64,000 nt of DNA from Alphaproteobacteria bacterium. Lineage in GTDB: Bacteria > Pseudomonadota > Alphaproteobacteria > RF32 > CAG-239. Every line of letters starts with the position of its first letter. The first letter of the stretch is position 1. Both the position numbers and the translations under genes were made by a program. Where the stretch lies: the NCBI GenBank assembly GCA_017445475.1, contig JAFSUB010000013.1:22660-86659 (forward strand), read 5' to 3'. Below the pieces are notes generated by a model, which saw nothing but the letters and a program-made list of their open reading frames with translations, was not told the origin of the DNA and did not search any database. Shown in pieces: positions 9,801 through 18,615 of the stretch.

Positions 9801-11049
9801 CGGCAAAGCTCACATAATCATATTCGTTTTCGCTTTTACAGCCCTTCAAATTCGGACAATATTTCATTGCGCGGTCTTTTAGGTGGCAACCGTCGCCAAA
9901 CCACACATCATCAGCATTAGAACCGTAATAATCCGCAAAATACGCTTTTGATTTGCGCTCCGAATCAGCCAGCCGTTTCACAGCTTCGCGATGCAACTGA
10001 ACAAATTTTTCATATTCAATGAACGGTTTTCTTAAATCGGGCATTTGCTGCTTTGTGTTGTGCATCACCTGTGCTTCGCGAAGCAAATTATATACGCCGT
10101 CTAAAATGGCCAGTCCCTTAGCCTTTTCTATTGCATCACCCTCAAAAGGAACATGTCCTTCAAATTTTTCCATCGGCGCAAGCTCAAGCCCCGTATTCGG
10201 CTTAAAAGCCTTAAGATTAATACCTTCACCGAACAATTTGCCGCTACTGTCCGCACTTTGAGATGCGGCTGACACTTCCTGCATATTGATATCTTCATTT
10301 AAAGGCCTGACACCTCTTTGCAGCGCTTCGCCTGAAAAAGATTGCGCTTCAATTGCCGTCAATTCTTCTTTTAACCTCAGCATTGAATCATACATTTCCT
10401 GCAATTTGTAAGCATTCGCCCAGTTTCCAAGTTCTTCATCCGAAGCCGACGCACTTTGACAAACCGACGAGTTCGACTCGTTTCCTTCAACAAAACAATT
10501 TGTTAACGTTGAGAACTCGGCCTCCAGCGCTTTCAATCTACCTTCATCCAAGTCGCGCACAGCCAAATAATTTTCCATCAAATTATCGTTAACAAACTCG
10601 GCCCGTTTGCCTTCAGCCAATTTTAAAACATATTCTCTGTTTTCCGGCGCATATTTTCCGGCAAGTTCGGTCGGATTTTCCAAAAACAGCTTTTTGAACC
10701 CTTCGGCAAGCGAAGCTTCGCTTTTAACATCAACAACTTCTGCTTCTTTAATTTCTCTTGAAAGCGCCAAAGCCGAATCGCCCTCGTCTTTTTGCAGAGG
10801 CACTTCCTTATAATCAAGCCCGATATAATTGCCGAGTGATTTAAGCAAATTGAGGCTTCCGTCTTGATTGAGTTGCAAATTATCCGCATATGTTCGAACC
10901 GTTTTAAGCGCGCCTTTCGCCGCAACAATTGCGTCATTTGCCCCGTCAAAAGTCGGGCAAATCAAGCACGGCGGCTCAATGTAGGCAAAAACCTTTGCCG
11001 AACAAAGCAGCCCTACTAAAAAAACATACCCGATAGCATTTTTTCTCAT
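6892..11049 (-). CDS. Very large secreted coiled-coil protein of the secretion locus
   Basis: 1385 residues with a signal peptide (residues 1-22, ending KVFA) and a CLIC pair just after it. Most of the protein is Glu/Lys/Ala-rich helix with clear coiled-coil stretches, notably in the middle third. One Cys-rich patch contains the CSSNC and CGKAC motifs and further cysteines, suggesting disulphides and a periplasmic location. A Gly/hydrophobic stretch (IGFSAGYFGAGGMTVL) is the only part that might touch a membrane, and there is no polytopic VirB6-like region. The short motif LQEMYDSMLRLKEELTAIE resembles the N-terminal helices of VirB5/TrbJ proteins. It sits with three other secreted coiled-coil genes where virB5 and virB6 would be expected. 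I do not recognise the family as a whole; a structural role in the secretion apparatus is inferred from context. Confidence 0.6.
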   Translation of the reverse strand: MRKNAIGYVFLVGLLCSAKVFAYIEPPCLICPTFDGANDAIVAAKGALKTVRTYADNLQLNQDGSLNLLKSLGNYIGLDYKEVPLQKDEGDSALALSREIKEAEVVDVKSEASLAEGFKKLFLENPTELAGKYAPENREYVLKLAEGKRAEFVNDNLMENYLAVRDLDEGRLKALEAEFSTLTNCFVEGNESNSSVCQSASASDEELGNWANAYKLQEMYDSMLRLKEELTAIEAQSFSGEALQRGVRPLNEDINMQEVSAASQSADSSGKLFGEGINLKAFKPNTGLELAPMEKFEGHVPFEGDAIEKAKGLAILDGVYNLLREAQVMHNTKQQMPDLRKPFIEYEKFVQLHREAVKRLADSERKSKAYFADYYGSNADDVWFGDGCHLKDRAMKYCPNLKGCKSENEYDYVSFADVVCPNKVFEMTTYDVRGGVSGTEDEPVDGRTFDERINFAVNQYAQRRGLSGAAISAYVRSRTDVLMNNEDVEVGTATIDEKTPRELKKYNKKTKVKSVMKDADELSLPSNEAYAEDAVREGKLNRFQIGSALSKKVGLDMSQGGGVFGPSAKRYPVWGDEKRFYDQYLNLKYGNILLYLNSDYVKQIIYDLVASVNESFDVDPMFMVRCTSDAEEARQKDVKTCNKNYDTCSSNCAGATGPEGETAAEASARKSECGKACRGSLVYCEDAAQKAYEERLEACDKRQHELEEEVAEMKASNAALLAADRANFESAFAKQLRGKPVVEFKKQGDAKMDAFVKAHEQKIASLIARKEAIYERMDEIAPKMNAQKMVHADNAQQRNEADENVLAQEELIKLEEQKRQQDSTYTSALNVDADERKTQQQKKSEEVSPKADEALRQVGIYETQIDVLKEQIEQIDAQIESENETYIAQAVAMEAAFIAQMAEKIKELEARTSVIGFSAGYFGAGGMTVLSLAEATFNAWHNNVISFIQSRVKQMFALGDKLYDPRNYGTVNKLHQQILDYIENHAFASRVVRSAGYPDFIMSTANFAASSANYVRKAVFDNGKEECSAGNSGNYRQEDSQYFVCIDAGKRDLWTPKRITVSYWPPLRESIHFDSVDYDEVVKTKTPRNINPKTTRYEFWKMKQEVPSVWTRILLKNGLGERDVDIEDILKVGSDSKSDNFLKVKGEKPAGPESELSVFVKYEKGLTLTTPMYDLGKFFDDTASRDDDGDEDEIREKSNRMLSRNQIADYLQFVDQEREYQKALAKLRVKVDDARATIDEALSKASCTFTQKVSGEYLKTQKTKTVISSEFIADEETYQSVLKCLDEGKNMFLSEALEMMNTLPEMNDYLLERKTKLDKMLKSMQMDKEELVSLSDLTEPDATLEENIKQKKTDAVVLEKYDKEAEEEFEKNMERFETPYRAKYF

Positions 11050-11060
11050 CTCCGCCTCCT

Positions 11061-12296
11061 TTAGTTTCCAATCCCCGCTTTTTTCACATCATCTTCGGTC
11101 AGCACATAATCATCCATATTAATTTCGGCCGGATTTTTTTCGGGGTTTTGAACCCTGAAATCGCGATTTTGCATATAGCGTGATGTTTTAAGTCTTTGCT
11201 TGGCAGCTTCCAGCTTGATTTCTTCGGTTAAAAGCTCCAATTCCTGAACGCGCTGCTGATTTTGAAGTGCCAGTGCCGTAATTTCATAATCAACCGCTTC
11301 AATATTGTTCACCAAATCATCTTTTTTCTGGTCAAGAGCCGCCATTTTTTGGCGCACACCGATAAGCTGAACCAAAGCATTTGCCATATCTTTTTTCACA
11401 TTTTCGCGGCGCTCGTTTTGAATGCGATCAACCGCCTCTTGGTTCATCGGCTCGTCAGGCAAAATGTAATTTTTGGCAATACCTTCCTCATAAGCGGCCT
11501 TCTTGTCTTCGGGCGATTTTTTAACCATACCTTTCACAATATCGGCGGCAAGTCCTTTGGCCGACGTTTCAAGCACCGATTTTGCCGCGTCGTATTTTTG
11601 CTGTGTTTCCCGCTTTTGCGCCAAAAGCGCCTGATATTGCTCGTCTGAATCCAAATACGAATTGCCTTCCTCGCCCATTGTGTTTAGAGCTTTTTCATAT
11701 TCTCCTTTTAGGGCTGTCGTCTCAGCCAGTTGTTTGGCAATTGAAGCTTTGGTATCTTCATGTTCTTCCGCATCATACAATTCTTTTAAGATTTTCTCGT
11801 TTTTTTGGGCATCTTCTAAACGTGCATTCAATTCTTTGGAGGCGGCAACCCTGCGTGCCTCAAGGTTTGCATCAATCTCATCAAGCTGTTTTTTCAAGCT
11901 CACACTTGAAACGGCTTGCGAATTTTTCAGTTTTTCCATCTGCTGTTCGTATGTTTCCGTGCCTTGCGTATAAAGCGAATGCGCATCATCATAAACACCT
12001 TTTGCGCCTTCATAAAGTTCTTTTCCTGTGTTGATATCTTTTTGAATGCGTTGTTTTAAGGCCTGCGCCTTTTCATAGGTTGTTTTCAAACTTTGCCCGA
12101 TTTTACTTTCCGTAACTTTTTTGGCAGCGGCATTCACACGTTTAAGGGTTTGTTCAACAAACGTTTCAACGGCACCCAGCGTGCGTGCACCTGCCGCATC
12201 GCCGTCAGCTTTAAGCTGTGCCTGCAAAGGAGGGCAAAACAAACACACCGCGAGGGCAGCCGCAACAAACAAAATCTTCTTATTTTTCACTGTCAT
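11061..12296 (-). CDS. Secreted coiled-coil protein, VirB5-like position
   Basis: 411 residues with a signal peptide ending near residue 26 (CPPLQAQ). The mature protein is almost wholly helical. Residues of the type TTYEKAQALKQRIQKDI and YEGAKGVYDDAHSLY resemble the neighbour at 12280-13008, so the two look paralogous at their N-termini. The C-terminal LQNQQRVQELELLTEEIK helix is of the kind found at the end of VirB5/TrbJ minor pilins. Its 5' end overlaps the 3' end of the preceding gene by 17 nt, so translation is probably coupled. It ends 11 nt before the 1385-residue coiled-coil gene. VirB5 assignment is weak; secretion and coiled-coil nature are seen directly. Confidence 0.6.
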   Translation of the reverse strand: MTVKNKKILFVAAALAVCLFCPPLQAQLKADGDAAGARTLGAVETFVEQTLKRVNAAAKKVTESKIGQSLKTTYEKAQALKQRIQKDINTGKELYEGAKGVYDDAHSLYTQGTETYEQQMEKLKNSQAVSSVSLKKQLDEIDANLEARRVAASKELNARLEDAQKNEKILKELYDAEEHEDTKASIAKQLAETTALKGEYEKALNTMGEEGNSYLDSDEQYQALLAQKRETQQKYDAAKSVLETSAKGLAADIVKGMVKKSPEDKKAAYEEGIAKNYILPDEPMNQEAVDRIQNERRENVKKDMANALVQLIGVRQKMAALDQKKDDLVNNIEAVDYEITALALQNQQRVQELELLTEEIKLEAAKQRLKTSRYMQNRDFRVQNPEKNPAEINMDDYVLTEDDVKKAGIGN

Positions 12297-13008
12297 ACCC
12301 CCCCTCTAAATTATGAATGCCCATCATATGATCAAAGCCTGCCATTGATGCTTTCATTTCTATAATTTTCAGATTTCTCTTCATCGAGCGCAACGACGCT
12401 TTCTGCGACAAATCTATTGCCTCATCAATGCTTTCGACATTCACAAGCTCGTCTTCTTCACCACGAATATTTTGCCTTAAAACCATTGTTTTAGAAAACA
12501 AAGCCGACATATCTTCCGCATTTTGTTTGTTTAAGGCATAACTTAAAGCCATCTGGTTTGCAATCGAATCAGCACCTTTTTTACGCACCATCACATCAAC
12601 AACAGCGTCTGCGGCCTCATTGTCCGACATTTTGCCGTCAAATTTGCCTTTAAGGGGTGAAAGCACCGTATAGCCCAAACCTTCCAAATCTCTTTCATGA
12701 ACGGCCGTAATGGTTGCCTCAACCCCACCTTTAATTGCCCTTGCCTTTTCTTTTGCGCTTGAATAAATCTGTTTGCCCTTATTATAGGTCGATTTGGCAT
12801 CATCAACATATTTCTTGGCTTGTTTGGCGCGCTGCTCAATCGTTTGCTTTAATGATTGTGCCTTTGCAATTTTTTCTTTATAGCCCTGAACATTATCCAA
12901 AACTGTCGTCAAAACAGCTTGCAACGCCTCAATATCGGCACGCGCGGGAGGGCTGAACATCAAACCCGCCGCAACCAAAACCGCACATAACACACTTCGT
13001 TTTGCCAT
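12280..13008 (-). CDS. Secreted coiled-coil protein, VirB5-like position
   Basis: 242 residues from ATG at 13008, chosen because the signal peptide (MAKRSVLCAVLVAAGLMF, cleavage after ARA) starts there and GAGTGAG lies just upstream; an in-frame upstream ATG at 13053 would add a non-signal extension lying inside the preceding gene. Mature residues begin DIEALQAVLTTVLDNVQGY and run into a coiled coil with YVDDAKSTYNKGKQIY, a pattern repeated in the next gene. The C-terminal half has fewer heptads and a run of Met residues. It begins 4 nt after the stop of the upstream coiled-coil gene and overlaps the downstream one by 17 nt. Function is not recognised; position suggests a VirB5-type or scaffold component. 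Confidence 0.58.
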   Translation of the reverse strand: MAKRSVLCAVLVAAGLMFSPPARADIEALQAVLTTVLDNVQGYKEKIAKAQSLKQTIEQRAKQAKKYVDDAKSTYNKGKQIYSSAKEKARAIKGGVEATITAVHERDLEGLGYTVLSPLKGKFDGKMSDNEAADAVVDVMVRKKGADSIANQMALSYALNKQNAEDMSALFSKTMVLRQNIRGEEDELVNVESIDEAIDLSQKASLRSMKRNLKIIEMKASMAGFDHMMGIHNLEGGYDSEK

Positions 13009-13012
13009 CGTC

Positions 13013-14401
13013 TCACTCTTTTGCCTGATCTTTAAGCCCGTATGTTGACGCAAATTCTTCTATGCTGCGCAAAACCTCTTTTTCCAAAAGCGCCGCGTTC
13101 ACAAGAAGATTTTGCTTTAAAAGTTCTATGTTTGCCGCACCGACCTCACCGTTGCCGGACATCTGCGTTCTGGCATTATCACCGGCCTTGTCCAAAATAT
13201 TTTGCATATTTTCCGAAACTTCTGAATCTGCCGCAGCACTTCTCGCCTTTTTGGCCTGAACAAAACTGTTTGCCGATTCTTCTTTTTGCACCTCGCCAAA
13301 TCTGTCTTTAAACTGCTTTGCCACAACGGCGTCCGACTCATTCATATTGCTGACGATGGTGTCAATACACGCCGTTGCCTTGTCCTGATCAATTTCATCG
13401 TCAAAATTAAACCCGCACCAGTTCGCAAGCGTGTCCGAAAATATATAGTTGCCTTCATCGTCCGTTCCCGTTTTGGTGTTTATCTCGAAAGCAAAACTTT
13501 GCGTTTCATACCATTTAAACGAAACCTTTTCAAAAGCCTTCCTTACGCTCTGCTCTTCGGGTTCTTCTTCATCACCTTTTAAGGTATCTTCGCCCATCTC
13601 ATCTACCGACGCGTTTTCTTTATCTGAGTCATCAACAGCCTGCCACAAATCATCAATGTTTTTTTCATCAAGCATCCCTTCATCAATCAGATACGTTTGG
13701 CTTGACACGCCTTCGCCGTCTTCCGCCGATTCTTTTTTTATCTTTACGGTTTGCACATCGTCAGTTTTCTGCAAACCTTCCGTTGTCTGTGCCTCATCTT
13801 GCGCCGCCGAAAAACCTCTGCTTAAAGCACCCTGATTGCTCACTTGCTCGGCGGTGGTGTTCACACTTTGAGTCGAGCCATAATTTCTCGTCGCACTTTG
13901 TGTGCCGTCGGTATATGCATTGATGCGCTCTTCAAGCGCTTCGGCCTGATTTGCAACAGATGTTGCCGCTTGAGAAGCCGTATTTACATAGCCCTCCACC
14001 TTCTTTTTTGTGAAATCAATTTGCGTTTTTGTTTTTTGATATTCTTCCATCGCGCTGTCAAATTTTTTCTTGGCATTTTCATAATCGGCCTTAAGTTTTT
14101 TCAATTTTTCAACACGCGCGGCAATTCTTTCGGCTTTTTCTTTTTGCTTTTCAAGCTCTTTTGCCTGATCTTTAATTTTTGAAAGTCCGCCTAAATTATC
14201 ACCGATGGCTTGCAAAATGTTTGATGTTGAATATGTCTCCTGCACGGTTGAAACCTGTGCTTCAATCTGCGAAATACCCGTCATAATGGTGTTGGCAATT
14301 TCCGTAATATCAAAAGACGGCCACACAAACGCCTGCGCGGGCAAAGCAAACCCCAAGCCCAAAACAGCGCCGCCAAAAATCTTTACATATTCTTTTTTCA
14401 T
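13013..14401 (-). CDS. Secreted coiled-coil protein, VirB5-like position
   Basis: 462 residues from ATG at 14401, preceded by GGAGGTTGTT; the in-frame ATG at 14431 lacks both a ribosome site and the signal-peptide register. The signal peptide ends ALPAQA. The mature start FVWPSFDITEIANTIMTGI followed by QIEAQVSTVQETYSTSN is typical of VirB5/TrbJ, whose mature proteins begin with an aromatic-proline motif and a helix pair. A long Lys/Glu coiled coil covers about residues 75-140, then a Ser/Thr/Gln-rich linker and an acidic domain with two cysteines (WCGFNFDDE and ACIDTIV). This is the best VirB5 candidate of the four coiled-coil genes. It follows the VirB4 gene after 79 nt. Confidence 0.6.
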   Translation of the reverse strand: MKKEYVKIFGGAVLGLGFALPAQAFVWPSFDITEIANTIMTGISQIEAQVSTVQETYSTSNILQAIGDNLGGLSKIKDQAKELEKQKEKAERIAARVEKLKKLKADYENAKKKFDSAMEEYQKTKTQIDFTKKKVEGYVNTASQAATSVANQAEALEERINAYTDGTQSATRNYGSTQSVNTTAEQVSNQGALSRGFSAAQDEAQTTEGLQKTDDVQTVKIKKESAEDGEGVSSQTYLIDEGMLDEKNIDDLWQAVDDSDKENASVDEMGEDTLKGDEEEPEEQSVRKAFEKVSFKWYETQSFAFEINTKTGTDDEGNYIFSDTLANWCGFNFDDEIDQDKATACIDTIVSNMNESDAVVAKQFKDRFGEVQKEESANSFVQAKKARSAAADSEVSENMQNILDKAGDNARTQMSGNGEVGAANIELLKQNLLVNAALLEKEVLRSIEEFASTYGLKDQAKE

Positions 14402-14480
14402 AACAACCTCCATTATCAAAGGATTTCTCAAAATAAATTATACCTCATAATTTGTTCAAAGCCCAACGTTTTTTGCCCTG

Positions 14481-16913
14481 CTATGCAATATTTAAATATT
14501 TTGTAACAAAGTTCTCCTCGCCATATTCTTTGATTAAACTTTCCACCAGCAAAACGTTGTTTCTTCCCGAATTATAAAGCTTCAAATAAGGCCCGAGCGC
14601 CCCGAGGTTCACATCTAAAATCACCGATTCGCCCGTCGGGGGACGCGAAAGCAAAATCGCATATTCAAAATCGCGATACGTTTTACCGAGAATAAAATCA
14701 AGTTCCGTCTGCGTCAAATTCCAAGTTGCATAATCTTCGGGCATGGCTTGCGGATTTCTGAAAAACAAAACAGTCTGGCACTGTCCTCTGATGGCTTCGC
14801 CAACCCCCAATTTATCAATAATATTCGGTTGTTGAAACGCGCAAAGATAGGCCTGCCTTTTTTTACGTCCTTCTTGCAAACCCTGCACAAAATAATCTTT
14901 AAACATCGGGTGTTTAAGCATCGGCGCCGTTTCATCAATCATAATCAGCGACGGCACACCTGTCTCGCCTGTCTCGCTTTGAATTCTGTGCATCACATAA
15001 CTAATCACGGCCGGCGCCAGTGTTTCATCTTCAAAAATATGCGTAAAGTCAAACGCCATAAACCGTTTTGACTTCAAATCAAGACTGTCGGTATCGGCAT
15101 TAAAGATTTTGCCGTATTGGTCCGGATTAACCCACCGATACATTTCGCGGCGCATATTGCCTGTCGGCGAAAAACAGCTTTTATATAAATTTTTCATCAC
15201 ACGCTCTTCGGGGCGCAGATAATCAAAAGCGGTTGTTACGGCGCGCGCGACTTCACGTTCCGAAAGGGCATCATCTGTCAATGTAATCGCCTTCATCCAG
15301 CGCCTTAAAAAGGCGCGATTGTTCGGTGTATCCGACGCATCAAACGGATTTAAGGAAACATTTTTGTTGTCGCCGTCAAAACCCACATACGCCCCGCCGA
15401 TGGCACGTGTGAAGATTTCCGCACCTCTGTGGCGGTCAAAGAAGAACACTTTTAAGTCTTTATGGCGCATTGCCTGACCTGCCAAAAAGGTAAGCAACGT
15501 TGTTTTACCTTTTCCGGTCGGACCGATAATGCAACAGTGCGCCACAGCGCCTTCTTCAGGTGAAACGTGAAACTGAAACTGATATGCCGAACCCGACATT
15601 GTCCGAAACGTTGTGATGGCGCCGTTTCCCCAGTCTGATTTTGAAAAACCCTCCGAGGGCTTATCAAACGAAACGGCCAAAGCCACAATACGCGACAAAT
15701 AGCGATATGTTCTGGGATATGTGTCATACGTCGGAAATTGGCCGAAAAACGTTGCCTGCGTCACCCACCCCTCGCGCACGGGCGTAACCGAAAACGAGCG
15801 GCATATACGCTGCACTTCGCTTTCGCCGAAGTTAATTTCTTCTTTTGTTTCACCTTTAACAATAATGCTCATGGCATATTCGGTTAAGGCCTGATAATCT
15901 GCATCACTGTCCTCAATCGCAGACAAAGCGGCGCTATATTGATCGACAACGCCGGAAGAAAAGCTTGTCATCATCGCCATTCTCTGTTGTTGCATCAACA
16001 TCAAACGCGCCTGAGGCCTGAAAATCGGGCGAATATTGTGCAGCAACACAAGCTCGCAATCAATCGATAAGAGCGACACAACCATACTTTCGTCCATATA
16101 ATCGCCGGTTGTCCTAACACCCATCACAATTTCATACAAATCCTTATCACCCGAGAAAAAGTGAATAATACCTTTTTCTTTTGTAAAGTGGATATGGTCG
16201 GCCGAAAGCATTTCGTTAAGTTCGGTATTTTGTGCTTTGCGCACTTTCGGTTCGGGCTTCGAAACCGGACTGCAAAGGCGTGAAAAAACATAAAACGGAC
16301 TGTCGGTTGCCGCGCTGTCCGCATTTTCATACATCTGAAAAACGCCATATTCCCCAAGCGTTGCAATCAGCGATTGGCAGGCATAATTCAAATCTTTCAA
16401 GGCATCTTTTCGGTCAATCACGGTCAACACAACGTAGTGCGTGTTCACATAAACGCGATCCATACTTTGCGCCCAAACCTCATTAACCTTTTCCAAAATC
16501 TCATTATTAAAATCGCCCTCATCGGCTTTTCTCTTAACGCGTTCGCGCAGCGTAATAACCCTGCACACAATCGAAAGCTCCGACAGATTGTCAATCGTTG
16601 CCTTTCGCGCCTCCATCATCGAATAGGCCTTTTCCGGCGTCACGGCAGCCAAATCCAAGCCGGAAATGCGAAAAACGCGTGCATACGTCCCATTGGCACA
16701 TTTAATGGTAATACCGTCCTCCATCAGGCTCGCAAAAGGCAAAAAGTCCGACACGCGTGATTCTCTGGGGGAAGGCAAAACCCAATTTCCGAAGCGTGTT
16801 GCAAGCAAAACGGCAAAAGCTGCCGCCGAGATCATACCGATAATGGCAAGCATCACCTCAACGCTTGTCAAACCTTCCACAAAAACAGATGTAAAATCGA
16901 AACTAGGGTTCAA
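14481..16913 (-). CDS. virB4: VirB4-family secretion ATPase
   Basis: 810 residues, the normal size for VirB4/TrbE. A membrane-like segment lies at about 17-40. The N-terminal domain includes LPFASLMEDGITIKCANGTY. The ATPase part has Walker A GPTGKGKTT near residue 462, the VirB4 FFFDRHRGAEIF strand after it, SLNPFD, and Walker B SLIMIDETAP near residue 655, then CAFQQPN. VirB4 powers pilus biogenesis and substrate transfer at the inner membrane. The start is a TTG at 16913 with AGAGGAAACAAA upstream and overlaps the VirB3 gene by 11 nt, which implies coupled translation. All catalytic motifs are intact. It is the clearest anchor for calling the locus a type IV secretion system rather than an unrelated envelope complex. 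Confidence 0.92.
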   Translation of the reverse strand: MNPSFDFTSVFVEGLTSVEVMLAIIGMISAAAFAVLLATRFGNWVLPSPRESRVSDFLPFASLMEDGITIKCANGTYARVFRISGLDLAAVTPEKAYSMMEARKATIDNLSELSIVCRVITLRERVKRKADEGDFNNEILEKVNEVWAQSMDRVYVNTHYVVLTVIDRKDALKDLNYACQSLIATLGEYGVFQMYENADSAATDSPFYVFSRLCSPVSKPEPKVRKAQNTELNEMLSADHIHFTKEKGIIHFFSGDKDLYEIVMGVRTTGDYMDESMVVSLLSIDCELVLLHNIRPIFRPQARLMLMQQQRMAMMTSFSSGVVDQYSAALSAIEDSDADYQALTEYAMSIIVKGETKEEINFGESEVQRICRSFSVTPVREGWVTQATFFGQFPTYDTYPRTYRYLSRIVALAVSFDKPSEGFSKSDWGNGAITTFRTMSGSAYQFQFHVSPEEGAVAHCCIIGPTGKGKTTLLTFLAGQAMRHKDLKVFFFDRHRGAEIFTRAIGGAYVGFDGDNKNVSLNPFDASDTPNNRAFLRRWMKAITLTDDALSEREVARAVTTAFDYLRPEERVMKNLYKSCFSPTGNMRREMYRWVNPDQYGKIFNADTDSLDLKSKRFMAFDFTHIFEDETLAPAVISYVMHRIQSETGETGVPSLIMIDETAPMLKHPMFKDYFVQGLQEGRKKRQAYLCAFQQPNIIDKLGVGEAIRGQCQTVLFFRNPQAMPEDYATWNLTQTELDFILGKTYRDFEYAILLSRPPTGESVILDVNLGALGPYLKLYNSGRNNVLLVESLIKEYGEENFVTKYLNIA

Positions 16914-17193
16914 ATTTGTTTCCTCTCTCTTGATATAAGTTTTTTGAAACTTTGTTGGTTTGCCCGAACGCCTGAATCATTGTTGAAAGATGCGGCTCTT
17001 TAACACCCGCGGCAACAATGGCCACGTGCACCAAAATAATGGTCGTCACAAAAAACAGCGGGTTCACGTTAGCCACCCCGACCGCCATAAACATCATCGG
17101 CACTTGCACCCCAAAGTTAATGGCCGTCGGCAACACCGGCCCCCAAAAAAGCTTCGGAGGCTGCGCCACTGCTTTTAAAATCATATCCCTCAT
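16903..17193 (-). CDS. virB3: VirB3-like inner-membrane protein
   Basis: 96 residues with two adjacent hydrophobic segments (about 19-40 and 45-62). The N-terminal QPPKLFWGPVLPTA and the C-terminal KEPHLSTMIQAF match the VirB3/TrbD pattern, in which a Pro-Pro-x-x-x-G start is followed by two helices and a K(D/E)P(H)-hydrophobic end. VirB3 partners VirB4 at the inner membrane and the two are often neighbours or fused. Here the genes overlap by 11 nt. It lies between the pilin-like genes and VirB4, the canonical virB2-virB3-virB4 order. Confidence 0.85.
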   Translation of the reverse strand: MRDMILKAVAQPPKLFWGPVLPTAINFGVQVPMMFMAVGVANVNPLFFVTTIILVHVAIVAAGVKEPHLSTMIQAFGQTNKVSKNLYQERGNKFEP

Positions 17194-17253
17194 CTTTCAA
17201 TCCTCATAAAAAACAATAATTCTCTCTTGCTTTACAAAGCGTTAACACCTTGT

Positions 17254-18597
17254 TTATTTTTTCTTGCCAAACAACCCTTTAATTTTACCAAACATATTTT
17301 GAAACGTATGCACGGAAGAATCAATATTTTGCCCCAAATTATGCGCCGTATTTCCGACATTTGCACCCCTATCAACAGAGGCACCGACACCCGAAACCTT
17401 TTGTTGCTGATTGCGGAATATTTGATTCCAAGTATTCATCAAAGCCGTTGTTGCGTTTGCGCCTTGTTTGTTGTTTTCATAATCAACCGACCAATCTTTT
17501 GCCGTATCACCCACATTTTGTGACACACCGATAAAACCGCCGACAATTGAGTTGACATCATGCGTAACCGAGCCTGTCACACCATATGTATTGTGCGTCA
17601 AATTTGCTATGTGTTTCACTTTATCCAAAAACGTCATATCGGAACCGGCAATTGATTGGGCTTGTCCGAAGGCTGCCGCACTGTCAGTTAAAACTGAAAC
17701 GGCAGCCACACCGGCATTACCGATATTTTGCGTTGCTGCAACCGCATTAGCGGCTGTCCGATACAAATCAGTAACAACCTGCTTGGTCGTTTTGCCGCAC
17801 GTTCCGTCCGACTTCACCTTGCCTTGGCAAACTTCTTTTTCAACCCGAACACCACCGTTTTGATCAACCGTGCACACATTGCGCACACCATCTTTCCAAG
17901 CACTTTTTGACGATGTGGAATTTGTATCGCAACCGGCCAGTTGCATTGCCGACCAATCCCTGAAACTCACTTCTTTATCGCCAACTTTCACTGTATCGGT
18001 CAACTTCAAATCATGAGCATTAATATCGTTTATCGTCTCATCCAGCGCTTTTTGTGATTCATAATCTGCCTCTGCTTCCACCTGTTTGAGCCATGCGTTC
18101 ATTTCCTCGTCGCTCATCTGGCTCGGATCGTCGGGTGTTCCTCCTTTATAATTATCTGTACCGCTTGTAATTTCGTCGCTTCCGGTTCCCTGAACCTGAT
18201 AGGTGTGTGAATTCGGATCATATTTATACGACTTCTGCGCATTAATAAACGTGCCGTAAACAACATCGCGCTGCTCTTTTGTATCCCAATCCGAATCGCC
18301 GCTGAAATATTCAATAAACGGAAACATCAGCGCCAAGAGCGAAAGCCCGATCATAATATAGCCCAAATGTTTATAGCTGATTTTGTTAAAAACGGCCAAA
18401 ACCGCAAACATCACGAGCCCGAATCCGGCAATCACATAAACAATCTGCCGCAAATCTTGCAGTGTTGTAATCAGTTTTCCCTGAATGGTTGTGAACAAAT
18501 CTTTATCATCTGCCGCAAACGCCAGCGCCGGCATCATCACATAGCAAAAAGCTGCCAAACACAGGCTTATACTCAAAATCTTAAAAAATTTTTTCAT
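17254..18597 (-). CDS. VirB2-like pilin domain with long C-terminal extension
   Basis: 447 residues. A signal peptide ends near residue 28 (ALAFA). Residues about 40-100 have the VirB2/TrbC layout: an amphipathic segment (LITTLQDLRQ), a first membrane helix (IVYVIAGFGLVMFAVLAVF), a short basic loop (NKISYKHLG) and a second helix ending in FSGD. Normal VirB2 proteins stop there at about 120 residues. This one continues for some 340 residues: a hydrophilic region, a four-Cys region (AGCDTN, NVCTV, EVCQG, GTCGK) and a Gly/Asn/Ala-rich tail. The extension is similar to nothing I recognise. It may be a specialised pilin, a cap or an inner-membrane channel part. It lies between a normal-size pilin gene and VirB3 and has a start with GGAGG upstream. 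Confidence 0.65.
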   Translation of the reverse strand: MKKFFKILSISLCLAAFCYVMMPALAFAADDKDLFTTIQGKLITTLQDLRQIVYVIAGFGLVMFAVLAVFNKISYKHLGYIMIGLSLLALMFPFIEYFSGDSDWDTKEQRDVVYGTFINAQKSYKYDPNSHTYQVQGTGSDEITSGTDNYKGGTPDDPSQMSDEEMNAWLKQVEAEADYESQKALDETINDINAHDLKLTDTVKVGDKEVSFRDWSAMQLAGCDTNSTSSKSAWKDGVRNVCTVDQNGGVRVEKEVCQGKVKSDGTCGKTTKQVVTDLYRTAANAVAATQNIGNAGVAAVSVLTDSAAAFGQAQSIAGSDMTFLDKVKHIANLTHNTYGVTGSVTHDVNSIVGGFIGVSQNVGDTAKDWSVDYENNKQGANATTALMNTWNQIFRNQQQKVSGVGASVDRGANVGNTAHNLGQNIDSSVHTFQNMFGKIKGLFGKKK

Positions 18598-18615
18598 GGC
18601 AACCTCCTTTTTTTA

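Noticed and set aside
6892..11049. VirB6 assignment for the 1385-residue protein
   Set aside because: It has a signal peptide and is mostly hydrophilic coiled coil, without a polytopic region.
17254..18597. VirB6 assignment for the extended pilin gene
   Set aside because: VirB6 needs five or more membrane helices; only the two pilin helices are visible.
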